Counted from the first letter of the stretch, positions 42,988 through 53,277 are shown. The stretch is 64,000 nt of DNA from an uncultured Lachnospiraceae bacterium (GCA_946558465.1 CAMNTM010000012.1:27128-91127); one strand, 5' to 3'. Notes: generated from the letters alone by a model not told the origin. A program made the numbers and translations.

Positions 42988-44775
42988 TTAGATCGCCCGT
43001 GTATATTCTTTCAGCCATTCGCGTTCATCATCATTAAGATGCGGTGCAACGACTTCGTATACTTTGGCGTGATATGTATTGAGCTGTTCCTTGTCTTCAA
43101 TGGTCATCATAGCCGGATTGACAGCGTCCAAATCAATCGGTGCGTAGGTGATCGGTTCAAAGTAGAGGAACTGGCCGTAATCTGTTTTTGGGCCTTTGTG
43201 TACAAGCAGTTCATTTTCGGTACGGATGCCGTGTGAGCCTTCGATATAGATACCAGGCTCGTCAGTGATAATCATGCCGGGTTCGATAGCGGCCTGCTCG
43301 TTTTTACGGATTTTGATACGGAAGCCGCAGGGCGCTTCGTGGATATTCATCAGATATCCGACGCCGTGTCCGGTTCCGTGGTTGTAATCAATACCCCGTT
43401 CCCATGCGGGCATTCTTGCCAGGATATCGAGATTGTAGCCGCAGGTTCCATAGAGAAATACAGCTCTTGCAAGGCGGAGGTTGCACAGAAGAACCGTAGT
43501 AAAGTCATCCTTCATGCGGTCGGTAAGTGTTCCGAAGGCAAAGGTCCTTGTAATATCAGTGGAGCCCTCCATATATCCTCCGCCGGTATCCGTGAGGAAT
43601 AATCCGTCTGTTACAACCGGAATATTTGTCTCAGGAGTTGCAGCGTAGTGGACGATTGCGCCGTGTTCGCCGGAGCCGCAGATTGGCTCGAAGCTCTGCC
43701 ACAAGTAACCCTCCTGTTCCTTGCGGAATCTTTCCAGCTGCTCTGCAGCGCTGATTTCCGTAACCTCTGATTTTCCTACATTTTTCTTCAGCCAATACAT
43801 GAATTTTGTAATTGCAACGCCGTCCTTTATGTGAGCGTTGATAATATTTTTAATCTCGGTATCGTTCTTCATGGCCTTCATAAGTACAGTCGGATTGGTC
43901 TGTTCGATGACTGACGCGTTCTTTGGAAAGTTATTATACAGAGCGTAATTCAGTCTTGCAGGGTCCACCAGAATAGAGCTGTCAGCCGGCAGTTTTTTTA
44001 CATCCTCGTAGATTGCGTTGTAGGGCTGAATGAAGATATGGTCTTTTGCAAGCGCTTCTTTCATTTCATCAGTAAGCTTGCGTTCATCAACATAGAGTTT
44101 CATATCCTCCATCGTAATGACTGCGTAGGATAAAAGCAGCGGGAAATATTCGATATCGTCGCCGCGCAGATTTGTAGTCCAGCAGATATCGTCAAGCGCC
44201 GCGATAATATGAGTATCGGCGCCGGCATTTTTCATGGCCTCGCGAATACGGGACAGCTTGCTTTCGGTACTTTCACCGGTATATTCTACACCCAGTGCAA
44301 ATGCAGGCTTTTTAGAAAGCGGCGGACGGTCTTCCCAGATTTTGTCAATCAGATCTTCGGAATAGTTGATTTTACCGTTTTTCTTAGCAGCGGCCTCTTC
44401 AAGAGCCTGTCCCTCTCCCATTGCGACAACGCGTCCATCGAAGCCTAAAGTGCCGTTTTCCGGAAGAATTTTTTCAACATATTCTTCTACGGTGGGAACT
44501 CCCGGCTCGCCCATCTTAAACAATGTAACGCCGCTTCCCTCAAGCTGTTTTGCGGCCTGGATAAAATATCTTCCGTCCGTCCAAAGCCCTGCCTCCTGCG
44601 GTGTGATTACTGCAGTTCCTGCAGAGCCTGTAAATCCTGTGATGAATGCTCTAGCCTTAAAATGTTCCCCAACATATTCACTTTGATGGTTGTCATCTGT
44701 AGGCACCATGTACACATCATAGCCTCGTTCGCTCATTAAAGCACGAAGAGCAGCAATTCTTTCTGGTACATTCAT
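42988..44775 (-). CDS. Xaa-Pro aminopeptidase (M24B, three-domain type)
   Basis: A 595-residue creatinase-fold metallopeptidase that removes an N-terminal residue preceding proline. The length and the N-terminal MNVPERIAALRALM start fit the long eukaryote-like aminopeptidase P form, with two creatinase-like N domains and a catalytic C domain. Metal ligands lie in FLTDTGGGYMEGSTDITR (two Asp), HGTGHGVGYLMNIHE (His), DEPGIY (Glu) and IRTENELL (Glu). GGGAGG precedes the ATG on the minus strand. It stands alone. Confidence 0.93.
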   Translation of the reverse strand: MNVPERIAALRALMSERGYDVYMVPTDDNHQSEYVGEHFKARAFITGFTGSAGTAVITPQEAGLWTDGRYFIQAAKQLEGSGVTLFKMGEPGVPTVEEYVEKILPENGTLGFDGRVVAMGEGQALEEAAAKKNGKINYSEDLIDKIWEDRPPLSKKPAFALGVEYTGESTESKLSRIREAMKNAGADTHIIAALDDICWTTNLRGDDIEYFPLLLSYAVITMEDMKLYVDERKLTDEMKEALAKDHIFIQPYNAIYEDVKKLPADSSILVDPARLNYALYNNFPKNASVIEQTNPTVLMKAMKNDTEIKNIINAHIKDGVAITKFMYWLKKNVGKSEVTEISAAEQLERFRKEQEGYLWQSFEPICGSGEHGAIVHYAATPETNIPVVTDGLFLTDTGGGYMEGSTDITRTFAFGTLTDRMKDDFTTVLLCNLRLARAVFLYGTCGYNLDILARMPAWERGIDYNHGTGHGVGYLMNIHEAPCGFRIKIRKNEQAAIEPGMIITDEPGIYIEGSHGIRTENELLVHKGPKTDYGQFLYFEPITYAPIDLDAVNPAMMTIEDKEQLNTYHAKVYEVVAPHLNDDEREWLKEYTRAI

Positions 44776-45083
44776 GGTAAAAACCTCCCTTAATATAGTA
44801 TGATTTTCGGCAGCAATGAAACTACTGTATCAGAGTAGTTTCATATGATTACCCATGATTGAATTTTAGCATATTTATTTGCAAATTAACAGGAATAATT
44901 ATATAATTATCAGTATGAGTCAGTCATTGCTAGTCTGAGAGGCGAATCATGTCTGTATAAATGAGCATGTAAGATTGGCGGTGAGAGGAATGCCCGTTTA
45001 TAAGCAAAGAAGCGCTGCAGGTGCGTTTTGTGAATGGTGCGGGCCGAATTGTTATAGATATCAATACAAAAGGGGACCGGTAA
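44776..45083. other. Intergenic region between divergent genes, with an 11-bp hairpin
   Basis: 308 bases between divergent genes. A perfect 11-bp inverted repeat ATGAAACTACT/AGTAGTTTCAT (44816-44826, 44834-44844) lies in the aminopeptidase leader. A weak minus-strand promoter (TGTTAA, 17, TAAAAT) is possible around 44866-44894. The right half is unremarkable. Confidence 0.5.
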
Positions 45084-45899
45084 ATGCTGAAGGATAAAAA
45101 ATATTTTTTGTTTGATATTGACGGGACGATTGCCATAGATGACAGGCTGTATGACGGAAGTAAAGAGCTGATAGAATATATTGGCAAAATCGGAGGACGA
45201 TCCTTTTATATTACGAATAATTCTACGAAAAGCCGTAAGGATTATATGGATAAATTTTCAAAATGGAATATTTCCACAGATGCAGACCAGTTTATCACGG
45301 CTTCCTATGCCGCCTGCTGTTATCTGAGAGAGCAATATAAGGGAAGGAAGCTTTTTGTACTTGGAACGCCGTCCTTTGCAGAGGAAGTAAGAAGCTTTGG
45401 ATTTGAGGTTACGGAGCAGGCAGAGAAAGACGTAGCCTGTGTAGTAGTCGGATTTGACCGTACGCTGCGTTATGATAAGATTGAGTCGGCCTGTGAGCTT
45501 TTATTCCGGCCGGAGGTGGACTATGTGGGGACCAATCCGGATTACCGGTGTCCCACTTCTTACGGTTTTGTGCCGGACTGCGGAGGTATCTGTGAGATGC
45601 TTAAGGTTACGACAGGGCGGACCCCTGTATATGTTGGTAAACCGAATGAAAGAATTGTGGCAATATGTATGGAACAGGCGGGGGCGTCTCCAGAAGAAGT
45701 GCTCGTGATAGGGGACAGACTGTATACGGATATTGCCTGCGGAATTCGTGCAGGCGTAGAGACTGCGCTTGTGTATACCGGGGAGGCAGGCCCGGATGAT
45801 CTGAAGGACACAGAGTTTATGCCGGATTATACGTTTGAGAATATCAGAGAGCTGTATGAAGCATTCCGGGCCGACAGGCAGGAGGGAGAGGGGCATTGA
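45084..45899 (+). CDS. HAD-IIA family hydrolase (NagD-like phosphatase)
   Basis: A 271-residue haloacid-dehalogenase phosphatase of subclass IIA. The nucleophile motif is LFDIDGTI, motif II is ITNNST near residue 45, motif III Lys is in GKPNE near 190, and motif IV is IGDRLYTDI near 211. The cap is the C2A type of NagD/PNPase-like enzymes, which act on small phosphate esters such as nucleotides or phosphoglycolate. AAAGGGGA precedes the ATG. Its stop overlaps the TTG start of the next phosphoesterase gene. Confidence 0.92.
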   Translation: MLKDKKYFLFDIDGTIAIDDRLYDGSKELIEYIGKIGGRSFYITNNSTKSRKDYMDKFSKWNISTDADQFITASYAACCYLREQYKGRKLFVLGTPSFAEEVRSFGFEVTEQAEKDVACVVVGFDRTLRYDKIESACELLFRPEVDYVGTNPDYRCPTSYGFVPDCGGICEMLKVTTGRTPVYVGKPNERIVAICMEQAGASPEEVLVIGDRLYTDIACGIRAGVETALVYTGEAGPDDLKDTEFMPDYTFENIRELYEAFRADRQEGEGH

Positions 45900-46849
45900 A
45901 ATATATAAAAATCGCAGTGGGTTTTATATTTTTGATATCTGCAGAAATTATACGGGAGCTCAGAAGCTTCCGGGTTACTTCCTATAAAATTACTCTTGGT
46001 AAGACTGTTTCTGACGAGACCGGTTTTGATAAGAACAGTTTGCGTGAGGGTATCTCGGACAGGACCGTGTCTGGGAATCAGGGAAGGTCAGCCGGAGAGC
46101 ACAGGCTTGTGTTTCTAAGTGATCTTCATAATCAAGTGTATGGAAGGGGAAATTCCAGGCTCCTTCGCGCTGTTCGCAATGCTGAGCCGGAGGTGATCCT
46201 GGCAGGCGGAGATATGCTGGTAGGAAAGGCCGGCCGCAGCTATGAGGCGGCAGCAGATTTTGTCCGGCAGATGTCCAGCATCTGCCCGGTTTACTATGCC
46301 AACGGCAACCATGAGCAGCGTATGAAGGAAATGCCGGAATGCTATGGACAGGATTATTTTGAATATAAAGCAAAGCTTGAGGAGGCCGGGGTGCACTTTC
46401 TGGAAAATGATTCGGCAGAAATCCGGCTTGGAAGGCTGCCGGTCCGGATAACAGGACTTGAGATTCCTCTTTCTTGCTATGGGCGCTTAGGAAAAGGAGA
46501 GCTTAATAAGAAGCAGGTGGAGGAAAGAATCGGGAAACGAAAGCCGTCGGTTTATGAAATTCTGCTGGCACATAATCCTGTTTATATGAAGACGTATTTT
46601 AAATGGGGAGCTGATCTTGTATTGTCGGGACACTTCCACGGAGGAATAGTGCGTATTCCAGGCATTACGGGGATTATTTCTCCCGGTTTTCGGATATTCC
46701 CCAGATATTCAGGCGGAATATACAAGGAAGGAACACAGACGGCCGTTGTCAGTAAGGGGCTTGGGAGCCATACGATTCCCATTCGTTTGTTTAATCCGGC
46801 AGAGGTTGTGGTATTAAGGGCTTGTGAACGAGACGGGAATCATGTATAA
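45896..46849 (+). CDS. Membrane-anchored metallophosphoesterase
   Basis: 317 residues. An N-terminal hydrophobic anchor (~4-20) and a variable basic stretch precede a calcineurin-like domain with FLSDLHNQ, GGDML, ANGNHEQR, LAHNP and SGHFHGG, so all metal ligands are present. It resembles YkuE/YaeI-type phosphodiesterases that act on membrane lipids or UDP-diacylglucosamine-like substrates. The start is TTG at 45896, overlapping the stop of the HAD gene (TTGA), with GGAGGGAG upstream. Confidence 0.87.
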   Translation: MKYIKIAVGFIFLISAEIIRELRSFRVTSYKITLGKTVSDETGFDKNSLREGISDRTVSGNQGRSAGEHRLVFLSDLHNQVYGRGNSRLLRAVRNAEPEVILAGGDMLVGKAGRSYEAAADFVRQMSSICPVYYANGNHEQRMKEMPECYGQDYFEYKAKLEEAGVHFLENDSAEIRLGRLPVRITGLEIPLSCYGRLGKGELNKKQVEERIGKRKPSVYEILLAHNPVYMKTYFKWGADLVLSGHFHGGIVRIPGITGIISPGFRIFPRYSGGIYKEGTQTAVVSKGLGSHTIPIRLFNPAEVVVLRACERDGNHV

Positions 46850-46850
46850 T
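46822..46850 (+). promoter_or_regulatory. Promoter of scpAB inside the end of the phosphoesterase gene
   Basis: TTGTGA (46822-46827), 17 bp, TATAAT (46845-46850). Confidence 0.65.
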
Positions 46851-46902
46851 AATAAAGTTGTCTCATCGCAAAGCAATCTTAAATGGATGACGGAGGACAT
46901 AT

Positions 46903-47703
46903 ATGGGAATTCCGGTAAAGCTGCAGGTGTTTGAGGGGCCTTTGGATCTGCTTTTACACTTGATTGATAAAAATAAGATAGATATATATGATATTCCGAT
47001 TGTGGAAATTACAGGCCAGTATATGGAGTATATACGGGCGATGGAAAAAGAAGACCTGAATATTATGAGCGAATTTCTTGTGATGGCGGCAACGCTTCTT
47101 GACATCAAGTGCAGGATGCTGCTTCCGAAGGAGATGAATGAAGAAGGCGAGGAAGAGGATCCAAGACAGGAGCTTGTAGAAAAGCTTTTGGAATATAAGA
47201 TGTATAAGTACATGTCGTATGAGCTTAAGGATCGTCAGGTAGATGCAGAGAGAGCGATTTATAAAAAACCGACAGTGCCGGAGGAGGTTTTAGAGTATGT
47301 AGAGCCGGTGGATTTGGACAAGCTTCTCTGCGGACTGACGCTTGCAAAACTTAACCTGGTATTTCGGGATGTGATGAGGCGTCAGGAGGATAAGATTGAT
47401 CCTGTCCGCAGTAAATTCGGCAGGCTTGAAAAGGAAGAGGTTACCCTGACAGAAAAGCTTGAATATGTGGCAGAGTACGCAGGCAGGCACAAGAAATTCG
47501 GATTCCGTTCTCTTCTGGAAAAACAGGCATCCAAAGTGCAGATAGTTGTTACATTTCTGGCAATTCTGCAGCTTATGAAGGAAGGAACGATTTTCATATC
47601 ACAGGAGCAGCCCTTTGAGGATATTTTGATTATGTCGGAAGTGTGTGAACGCAGTGGTGAAGGCACGCCGGCTGCTGCATATGGACAGGAGCAGGAAAGG
47701 TAA
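46903..47703 (+). CDS. scpA: Segregation and condensation protein A
   Basis: The kleisin subunit of the Smc-ScpAB condensin that compacts and separates chromosomes. 266 residues with the N-terminal block VFEGPLDLLLHLIDKNKIDIYDIPI, the central acidic linker (NEEGEEEDPRQE) and a C-terminal winged helix (FLAILQLMKEGTIFISQEQPFEDI). The ATG follows GACGGAGGA. scpB starts one base after its stop, as is usual. Confidence 0.96.
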   Translation: MGIPVKLQVFEGPLDLLLHLIDKNKIDIYDIPIVEITGQYMEYIRAMEKEDLNIMSEFLVMAATLLDIKCRMLLPKEMNEEGEEEDPRQELVEKLLEYKMYKYMSYELKDRQVDAERAIYKKPTVPEEVLEYVEPVDLDKLLCGLTLAKLNLVFRDVMRRQEDKIDPVRSKFGRLEKEEVTLTEKLEYVAEYAGRHKKFGFRSLLEKQASKVQIVVTFLAILQLMKEGTIFISQEQPFEDILIMSEVCERSGEGTPAAAYGQEQER

Positions 47704-47704
47704 T

Positions 47705-48283
47705 ATGGAACAAGTGGAGATTAGCAGGTTAGAGGGAATTATAGAAGCAATTTTATTTACAATGGGAGATTCTGTGGAGCTTGGCAAGATAGCTGCTGCG
47801 ATTGAGCACGATGAGGAGACAACCAGAAAGCTGATACATCAGATGCAGGATAAGTACGAAGCGGATAATAGAGGAGTGCATATTATTGAGCTTGAGGATT
47901 CCTTTCAGATGTGCACCAAGACGGAAATGTATGAATATCTTATACGGGTAGCAAAGCAGCCTCCGAAATATGTGCTGACGGATGTGCTTTTGGAAACGTT
48001 GTCCATTATAGCGTACAAGCAGCCGGTAACAAAGCTTGAGGTAGAGAAAATCCGCGGCGTAAAGTCGGACCATGCAGTAAATAAGCTGGTGGAGTATAAT
48101 CTTGCCTGCGAGGTGGGCAGGCTTGACGCGCCGGGAAGGCCGATTCTTTTTGGCACGACGGAGGAATTTTTGAGGAGGTTCAGTATTCATTCTATAGACG
48201 AGCTTCCCAGTATGAATCCGGAGCAGGTGGAAAATTTCAAGGTGGAAGCAGAGGAGGAGGTTCAGCTTAGACTGAATGTATAG
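47705..48283 (+). CDS. scpB: Segregation and condensation protein B
   Basis: Partner of ScpA in the condensin complex: a 192-residue protein with two winged-helix domains. The N-terminal LEGIIEAILFTMGDSVELGKIA and the central LLETLSIIAYKQPVTKLEVEKIRGVKSD block are diagnostic. The start at 47705 is chosen for fit to the family and because GGAAAGG lies just upstream; the frame is open 20 codons further up inside scpA. An acidic tail ends the protein. Confidence 0.96.
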   Translation: MEQVEISRLEGIIEAILFTMGDSVELGKIAAAIEHDEETTRKLIHQMQDKYEADNRGVHIIELEDSFQMCTKTEMYEYLIRVAKQPPKYVLTDVLLETLSIIAYKQPVTKLEVEKIRGVKSDHAVNKLVEYNLACEVGRLDAPGRPILFGTTEEFLRRFSIHSIDELPSMNPEQVENFKVEAEEEVQLRLNV

Positions 48284-48325
48284 ATTGATAGAACACATCA
48301 TATATTATTTTAAAAGTCTGAAAAA

Positions 48326-49570
48326 ATGGTGTGTATAATGAAGAGAAGATTGGCAGCTGCAATATGTCTTTTATGCATAGGATTTACACAGTTTTTCTGT
48401 TCTTATATGTGTGTGCAGGCACAGGAAACGAAGGAGAGTGTCTCTGAGGCTGCCGGACCGGAGAGTCTTTACGCCCAGTCGGCGGTTCTTATGGATGCTG
48501 ACAGCGGGCGTATTTTATTTGGCAGAGAAGAGAATAAGAAGCGTCCCATGGCCAGCACGACGAAGATTATGACCTGTATTGTGGCATTGGAGAATATGCA
48601 GGAGGGACAGACGGCGGCAGCCTCTGATTATGCCGCAGGAAGACCGAAAGTAAAGCTTGGGGTAAGGAGCGGCGAGGAGTATTATATACAGGACCTTTTG
48701 TATTCTCTTATGCTGGAGTCCCACAATGACAGTGCCGTGGTGATTGCGGAAGGAATCGGCGGAAGTGTGGAGGAATTTGCAGAGATGATGAATGCAAAAG
48801 CGGCGGAGATTGGCTGTGTGGATACACATTTTGTTACACCTAACGGTCTGGACGGGGAGGATGAGGGAGGTATTCATTCTACAACGGCAGCAGATTTGGC
48901 AGGAATTATGAGGTACTGTATTATGGAATCGCCCAAAAAGGAGGATTTTCTTGCTGTTACCCAGACCAGAAGCTATCAGTTCACAGATGTATCCGGTGCA
49001 AGGAATTTTTCCTGCAGTAATCATAACGCTTTTCTTGACATGATGGATGGTGCGCTGACCGGGAAAACCGGATTTACTGCAGATGCAGGCTATTGCTATG
49101 TGGGAGCCCTCAGGCAGGGAGACAGAACCTTTATTGTAGCACTTCTTGCCTGCGGCTGGCCCAATAACCGGAATTATAAGTGGAAGGATACGCGTGCTCT
49201 TATGGAGTATGGGCTGGCAAATTATGAATACCGGGATGTGTGGGAGGATTTTCCAGATGTAAATATTCCGGTAAAAGGGGGAATATCCGAAGAAAATCCC
49301 TATGCAAAAAAGAGTGTGGTAAGAGCAGGGCTTGCGGATAAGGAGCAGGAGCTTATGCTTCTTTTGAGACCAGATGAGACGGTGGAAACAGTCCAGGAGC
49401 TTGAGGATTCATTTGACGCGCCGGTTAAGGCCGGGGAAAAGGCAGGTACGCTTACTTATTATCTGGCCGGAGAGCCTGTTCGAAGCTATGAGATTGTGAC
49501 GCTTGGGGAGACAAAGAAGAGAGATGTGTCCTGGTGTTTTCAGGAGATTCTAAGGAGGGTGTGTCTGTAA
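48326..49570 (+). CDS. D-alanyl-D-alanine carboxypeptidase (S11 family)
   Basis: A second PBP5-like carboxypeptidase, 414 residues (410 if ATG 48338 is used; neither has a strong ribosome site). A signal peptide spans ~5-32 (AAAICLLCIGF...VQAQ). Catalytic motifs are STTK, SHND and KTGF. The SxN motif is SHN, and KTG is followed by Phe in place of Ser/Thr, as in DacB-like sporulation-type enzymes. A C-terminal beta-domain and a final amphipathic helix (WCFQEILRRVCL) follow. A role in spore cortex or septal wall trimming is possible. It follows scpAB. Confidence 0.9.
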   Translation: MVCIMKRRLAAAICLLCIGFTQFFCSYMCVQAQETKESVSEAAGPESLYAQSAVLMDADSGRILFGREENKKRPMASTTKIMTCIVALENMQEGQTAAASDYAAGRPKVKLGVRSGEEYYIQDLLYSLMLESHNDSAVVIAEGIGGSVEEFAEMMNAKAAEIGCVDTHFVTPNGLDGEDEGGIHSTTAADLAGIMRYCIMESPKKEDFLAVTQTRSYQFTDVSGARNFSCSNHNAFLDMMDGALTGKTGFTADAGYCYVGALRQGDRTFIVALLACGWPNNRNYKWKDTRALMEYGLANYEYRDVWEDFPDVNIPVKGGISEENPYAKKSVVRAGLADKEQELMLLLRPDETVETVQELEDSFDAPVKAGEKAGTLTYYLAGEPVRSYEIVTLGETKKRDVSWCFQEILRRVCL

Positions 49571-49767
49571 CCGGAGCGTGGAGTCAAAAAAGATATCTGC
49601 AGAGAAAGAAGCAGAGGGAGGAGAACAGGACTTTTGGCGGGAGACAGTCTTATTCTGAAGTTCTGTGGAACTTTTGTGCTGCGTTGACGCTGCAGGGAAA
49701 ATGTGTTAGAGTAAAATTGCTGAGGGTAATATTTACTATTTTATATCTTTTTTTCATTATTTTGCTG

Positions 49768-49796
49768 TTGACATTTCCAGATAAGTATTATACTAT
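49768..49796 (+). promoter_or_regulatory. Promoter of recA
   Basis: TTGACA (49768-49773), 17 bp, TACTAT (49791-49796); TATACT two bases earlier is an alternative -10. Confidence 0.65.
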
Positions 49797-49809
49797 ATTA
49801 ATCAAGGTA

Positions 49810-49823
49810 CGAACATTAGTTCG
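49810..49823. promoter_or_regulatory. LexA (SOS) box of recA
   Basis: CGAACATTAGTTCG has perfect GAAC-N4-GTTC symmetry, the Gram-positive LexA site. It overlaps the expected transcription start, where a repressor would block recA until DNA damage. Confidence 0.85.
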
Positions 49824-49844
49824 TTAATAAAAGGAGAATTTAGA

Positions 49845-50951
49845 ATGGCGAATAATAATGAGGATAAGAAAAAAGCATTGGATGCTGCGATAGCGAAGCT
49901 TGAAAAGGATTTTGGAAAGGGAACGGTTATGAAGCTGGGAGATCCGGCTGCTCAGGTAGTGGTGGAGACGATTCCGACCGGATCATTAAGTCTGGATATC
50001 GCACTGGGACTCGGCGGGGTTCCGAAGGGACGTATTATAGAGGTTTACGGACCAGAGTCCAGCGGTAAGACGACAGTGGCGCTTCATATGATTTCCGAGG
50101 TTCAGAAGCGGAACGGGATTGCGGGATTTATTGATGCAGAGCATGCTTTAGATCCGGTATATGCGAAGAATATCGGGGTTAATATTGATGAGCTGTATAT
50201 TTCCCAGCCGGACAGCGGAGACCAGGCGCTGGAGATTGCGGAGACGATGGTGCGTTCAGGAGCGATGGATATTATAGTGATTGACTCTGTGGCTGCTCTG
50301 GTTCCGAGGCAGGAGATAGAAGGCGACATGGGAGACTCTCATGTGGGTCTTCAGGCAAGACTGATGTCCCAGGCGCTCAGAAAGCTGACTCCGGTAATCA
50401 GCAAGTCAAATTGTGTGGTAATCTTTATCAACCAGCTCCGTGAAAAGGTGGGCGTGATGTTCGGAAATCCGGAGACAACTACCGGCGGACGGGCGCTGAA
50501 GTTTTACTCATCCATCCGTATGGATGTACGGAGAATCGAGACATTGAAGCAGAGCGGAGAGATGATTGGGAACCGGACGCGTGTAAAGATTGTCAAGAAT
50601 AAGATAGCTCCTCCATTTAAGGAGGCAGAGTTTGATATCATGTTCGGTAAAGGAATCTCGAAGGAGGGAGATGTTCTGGATCTGGCGGTAGATCTGGGGC
50701 TTGTAAGCAAGAGCGGCTCCTGGTTTGCCTATAATGGCGATAAGATCGGCCAGGGGCGTGAGAATGCAAAAAATTATCTTTCTGCACATCCGGAAGTTAT
50801 GGAGGCTCTAGATTCAAAGATCCGAGAGCATTACAGCTTTGGAGCCGGAGGAGAAGAAAAAGATAGCAAGGAAGAAAAAGAGCCTGCAAAGCCGGCTAAG
50901 ACGACGAGAAGAACGAAAAAAGACGAAGAGAAGGAAGAGACAGAGGAATAG
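49845..50951 (+). CDS. recA: Recombinase A
   Basis: RecA forms filaments on single-stranded DNA, pairs homologous strands and stimulates LexA self-cleavage. The 368-residue protein has Walker A GPESSGKT near residue 69, the Walker B segment [10 protein letters not shown] near 144, loop L1/L2 segments ([22 protein letters not shown] and [22 protein letters not shown]) and a long charged C-terminal tail. AAGGAGA precedes the ATG. recX starts 3 bases after its stop. Confidence 0.98.
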   Translation: MANNNEDKKKALDAAIAKLEKDFGKGTVMKLGDPAAQVVVETIPTGSLSLDIALGLGGVPKGRIIEVYGPESSGKTTVALHMISEVQKRNGIAGFIDAEHALDPVYAKNIGVNIDELYISQPDSGDQALEIAETMVRSGAMDIIVIDSVAALVPRQEIEGDMGDSHVGLQARLMSQALRKLTPVISKSNCVVIFINQLREKVGVMFGNPETTTGGRALKFYSSIRMDVRRIETLKQSGEMIGNRTRVKIVKNKIAPPFKEAEFDIMFGKGISKEGDVLDLAVDLGLVSKSGSWFAYNGDKIGQGRENAKNYLSAHPEVMEALDSKIREHYSFGAGGEEKDSKEEKEPAKPAKTTRRTKKDEEKEETEE

Positions 50952-50954
50952 TAC

Positions 50955-51578
50955 ATGATTGTCACAAGAACAGAGGCCGTGACGAAAGTAAAATATAAGG
51001 TGTACATAGACGGACAGTTCGCTTTTGTATTGTACAAAGGCGAGCTGTCTCGCTATCAGGTGAAGGAAGGGCAGGAGATCACAGAGAAGACCTGTGAGAG
51101 AATCTTCGCCGAGGTGCTGAGGAAGCGTGCGAAGCTGCGTGCAATGCATCTGTTGAATGATATGGGACGTACGGAGTCGCAGCTTAGAATGAAATTGGAA
51201 CGGGATGGTTATCCGGCGGAGATAATAAAGGAAGCACTTGATTATGTAAAATCCTTTGGGTACATTGATGATCTGAATTATGCGAAAAGCTTTATAGAAG
51301 GACGCAAAGGGAAAAAAAGCCGCAAGGAGATCTATATGAAGCTCTTGGAAAAGGGGGTTTCTTCTGAAAATATTGAAGAAGCGATGGAGGACTGCTATGA
51401 GGAGGAGGATGCTTCTGCAGCCATTCGAAAGCTTATTGAGAAACGGCATTTCTGTCCGGGGAAGGCTTCTTATGAAGACAGGCAGAAGCTGACAGCATAC
51501 TTAGTGCGCAGAGGATTTGCCTATGATAATGTATGCCGGACGATGGATGCGGTAATTGAGGAGTATGAGGATTCGTAA
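50955..51578 (+). CDS. recX: Regulatory protein RecX
   Basis: RecX binds RecA filaments and limits their activity. The 207-residue product is all-helical with three tandem three-helix repeats (ALRKRAKLRAMHLL.., SFGYIDDLNYAKSFIEGRKGKKSRKEI.., YLVRRGFAYDNVCRTMDAVI). The N-terminal ~50 residues (TRTEAVTKVKYKVYIDGQFAFVLYKGEL) form the usual beta-rich extension of Firmicutes RecX. It is 3 bases after recA and thus shares its SOS control. Confidence 0.93.
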   Translation: MIVTRTEAVTKVKYKVYIDGQFAFVLYKGELSRYQVKEGQEITEKTCERIFAEVLRKRAKLRAMHLLNDMGRTESQLRMKLERDGYPAEIIKEALDYVKSFGYIDDLNYAKSFIEGRKGKKSRKEIYMKLLEKGVSSENIEEAMEDCYEEEDASAAIRKLIEKRHFCPGKASYEDRQKLTAYLVRRGFAYDNVCRTMDAVIEEYEDS

Positions 51579-51585
51579 CTGGTGC

Positions 51586-51613
51586 TTGACATCCGGGTGA
51601 AAAGAGTATAGAA
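51586..51613 (+). promoter_or_regulatory. Promoter of rny
   Basis: TTGACA (51586-51591), 16 bp, TATAGA (51608-51613), about 50 bases before the GTG start. Confidence 0.5.
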
Positions 51614-51661
51614 TTTAAGTGTTGTATTTGTACAATGAAAACTAAATAAGGAGGTGCTCCT

Positions 51662-53215
51662 GTGCCGAGTGGAATGTTTATTGCTGTGGCAGCAGTGCTG
51701 GTCATCGCAGCGGCAGTCATCAGTCATTTTGTTACGGTTTCCAATCTGAAGAGCAATGCGCAGTCGAAGATCGGAAATGCGGAAAGCAAGGCGAGAGAAA
51801 TTATTGATGATGCAGTGAAAACAGCCGAGGCAAAGAAGAAGGAGTCTTTCTTGGAAATTAAAGAAGAGTCTATCAAGAATAAAAATGAGCTTGAAAAAGA
51901 GACGAAGGAACGCAGAGCTGAGTTACAGCGGTATGAAAAGCGTGTACTTTCCAAGGAAGAGGCTTTGGATAAGAAGGCAGATGCGATTGAGCGGCGCGAG
52001 GCGGGATTTACAGCAAAGGAAGAGCAGCTACGTCAGCGTGAAGCAAAAGTGGAAGAGCTGAGCAAGCAACGAGTACAGGAACTAGAAAGAATCTCAGGAC
52101 TTACCTCCGAACAGGCAAAAGAATATTTGTTAAAAACTGTTGAAGAAGATGTAAAGCATGATACCGCAAGGCTGGTCAAGGAATTAGAGATGCAGGCAAA
52201 GGAAGAGGCAGATAAGAAGGCAAAGGAATATGTTGTCACTGCTATCCAGAGATGTGCAGCAGACCATGTTGCGGAGACTACGATTTCGGTTGTTCAGCTT
52301 CCAAGTGACGAGATGAAGGGAAGGATTATCGGAAGAGAGGGACGCAATATCCGTACATTGGAGACGATGACGGGTGTTGAACTGATCATTGATGATACCC
52401 CGGAGGCGGTTGTTTTATCAGGATTTGATCCGATAAGGCGGGAAGTTGCAAGGATTGCGCTTGAGAAATTGATTGTTGACGGACGGATTCATCCGGCAAG
52501 AATTGAGGAGATGGTGGAAAAGGCGCAGAAGGAAGTAGATGCTATGATTCGTGAAGAAGGCGATGCGGCGGCTTTAGAGGTTGGTGTTCATGGAATTCAT
52601 CCGGAGCTTATCAAGCTGCTCGGAAGGATGAAGTTTCGGACAAGTTATGGTCAGAATGCATTGAAGCATTCAATTGAGGTGGCTCAGCTGTCAGGACTTC
52701 TTGCCGGAGAAATCGGACTTGATGTCAGAGTGGCAAAAAGAGCAGGACTTCTGCACGATGTTGGAAAATCTATTGACCATGATGTGGAAGGCTCTCATAT
52801 CCAGATTGGTGTTGATCTCTGCAGGAAGTATAAGGAGTCAGCGACAGTCATCAATGCGGTTGAAGCACATCACGGAGACGTAGAACCGGAAACTCTGATT
52901 GCATGTGTAGTGCAGGCGGCGGACACGATATCTGCGGCAAGACCGGGTGCAAGAAGAGAGACATTGGAAACATATACAAACAGGTTAAAACAATTAGAAG
53001 AAATCACCAACCAGTTTAAGGGTGTTGATAAATCTTTTGCAATTCAGGCAGGTAGAGAGATTCGTGTTATGGTAGTTCCAGAGCAGGTATCTGATGCAGA
53101 CATGGTATTGATGGCCAGGGATATAGCGAAGCAGATTGAGTATGAGCTTGAGTACCCAGGGCAGATTAAAGTCAATGTAATTCGTGAGTCGCGGGTTACA
53201 GACTATGCCAAGTAG
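51662..53215 (+). CDS. rny: Ribonuclease Y
   Basis: Membrane-bound endoribonuclease that starts mRNA decay in many Firmicutes. 517 residues: an N-terminal TM helix (~5-25), a long coiled coil (~30-205), a KH domain ([15 protein letters not shown] near 220) and an HD domain with HDVGK near 365. The start is GTG at 51662, with GGAGG 7-8 bases upstream, giving MPSGMFIAV. recX-rny order with a nudix gene behind is common in Clostridia. Confidence 0.97.
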   Translation: MPSGMFIAVAAVLVIAAAVISHFVTVSNLKSNAQSKIGNAESKAREIIDDAVKTAEAKKKESFLEIKEESIKNKNELEKETKERRAELQRYEKRVLSKEEALDKKADAIERREAGFTAKEEQLRQREAKVEELSKQRVQELERISGLTSEQAKEYLLKTVEEDVKHDTARLVKELEMQAKEEADKKAKEYVVTAIQRCAADHVAETTISVVQLPSDEMKGRIIGREGRNIRTLETMTGVELIIDDTPEAVVLSGFDPIRREVARIALEKLIVDGRIHPARIEEMVEKAQKEVDAMIREEGDAAALEVGVHGIHPELIKLLGRMKFRTSYGQNALKHSIEVAQLSGLLAGEIGLDVRVAKRAGLLHDVGKSIDHDVEGSHIQIGVDLCRKYKESATVINAVEAHHGDVEPETLIACVVQAADTISAARPGARRETLETYTNRLKQLEEITNQFKGVDKSFAIQAGREIRVMVVPEQVSDADMVLMARDIAKQIEYELEYPGQIKVNVIRESRVTDYAK

Positions 53216-53228
53216 AAGATAAATGTGA

Positions 53229-53277
53229 AGAGATGATGCATCTTTGACAAAAGTCAAGGAGGCACATCTCTTTTTAG
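53229..53277 (+). terminator. Intrinsic terminator after rny
   Basis: AGAGATG pairs with CACATCTCT, an inner CTTTGAC/GTCAAGG helix caps it with loop AAAA, and a TTTTT run follows. Confidence 0.75.

Noticed and set aside
44990..45097. 35-codon frame with a CxxCxxxC motif before the HAD gene
   Set aside because: AGAGGA directly abuts the ATG, the frame overlaps the HAD start, and the sequence matches nothing known. Probably chance.
49534..49827. 97-codon reading frame with a hydrophobic segment between the carboxypeptidase and recA
   Set aside because: It overlaps the end of the upstream gene and runs through the recA promoter and the LexA box; no ribosome site.
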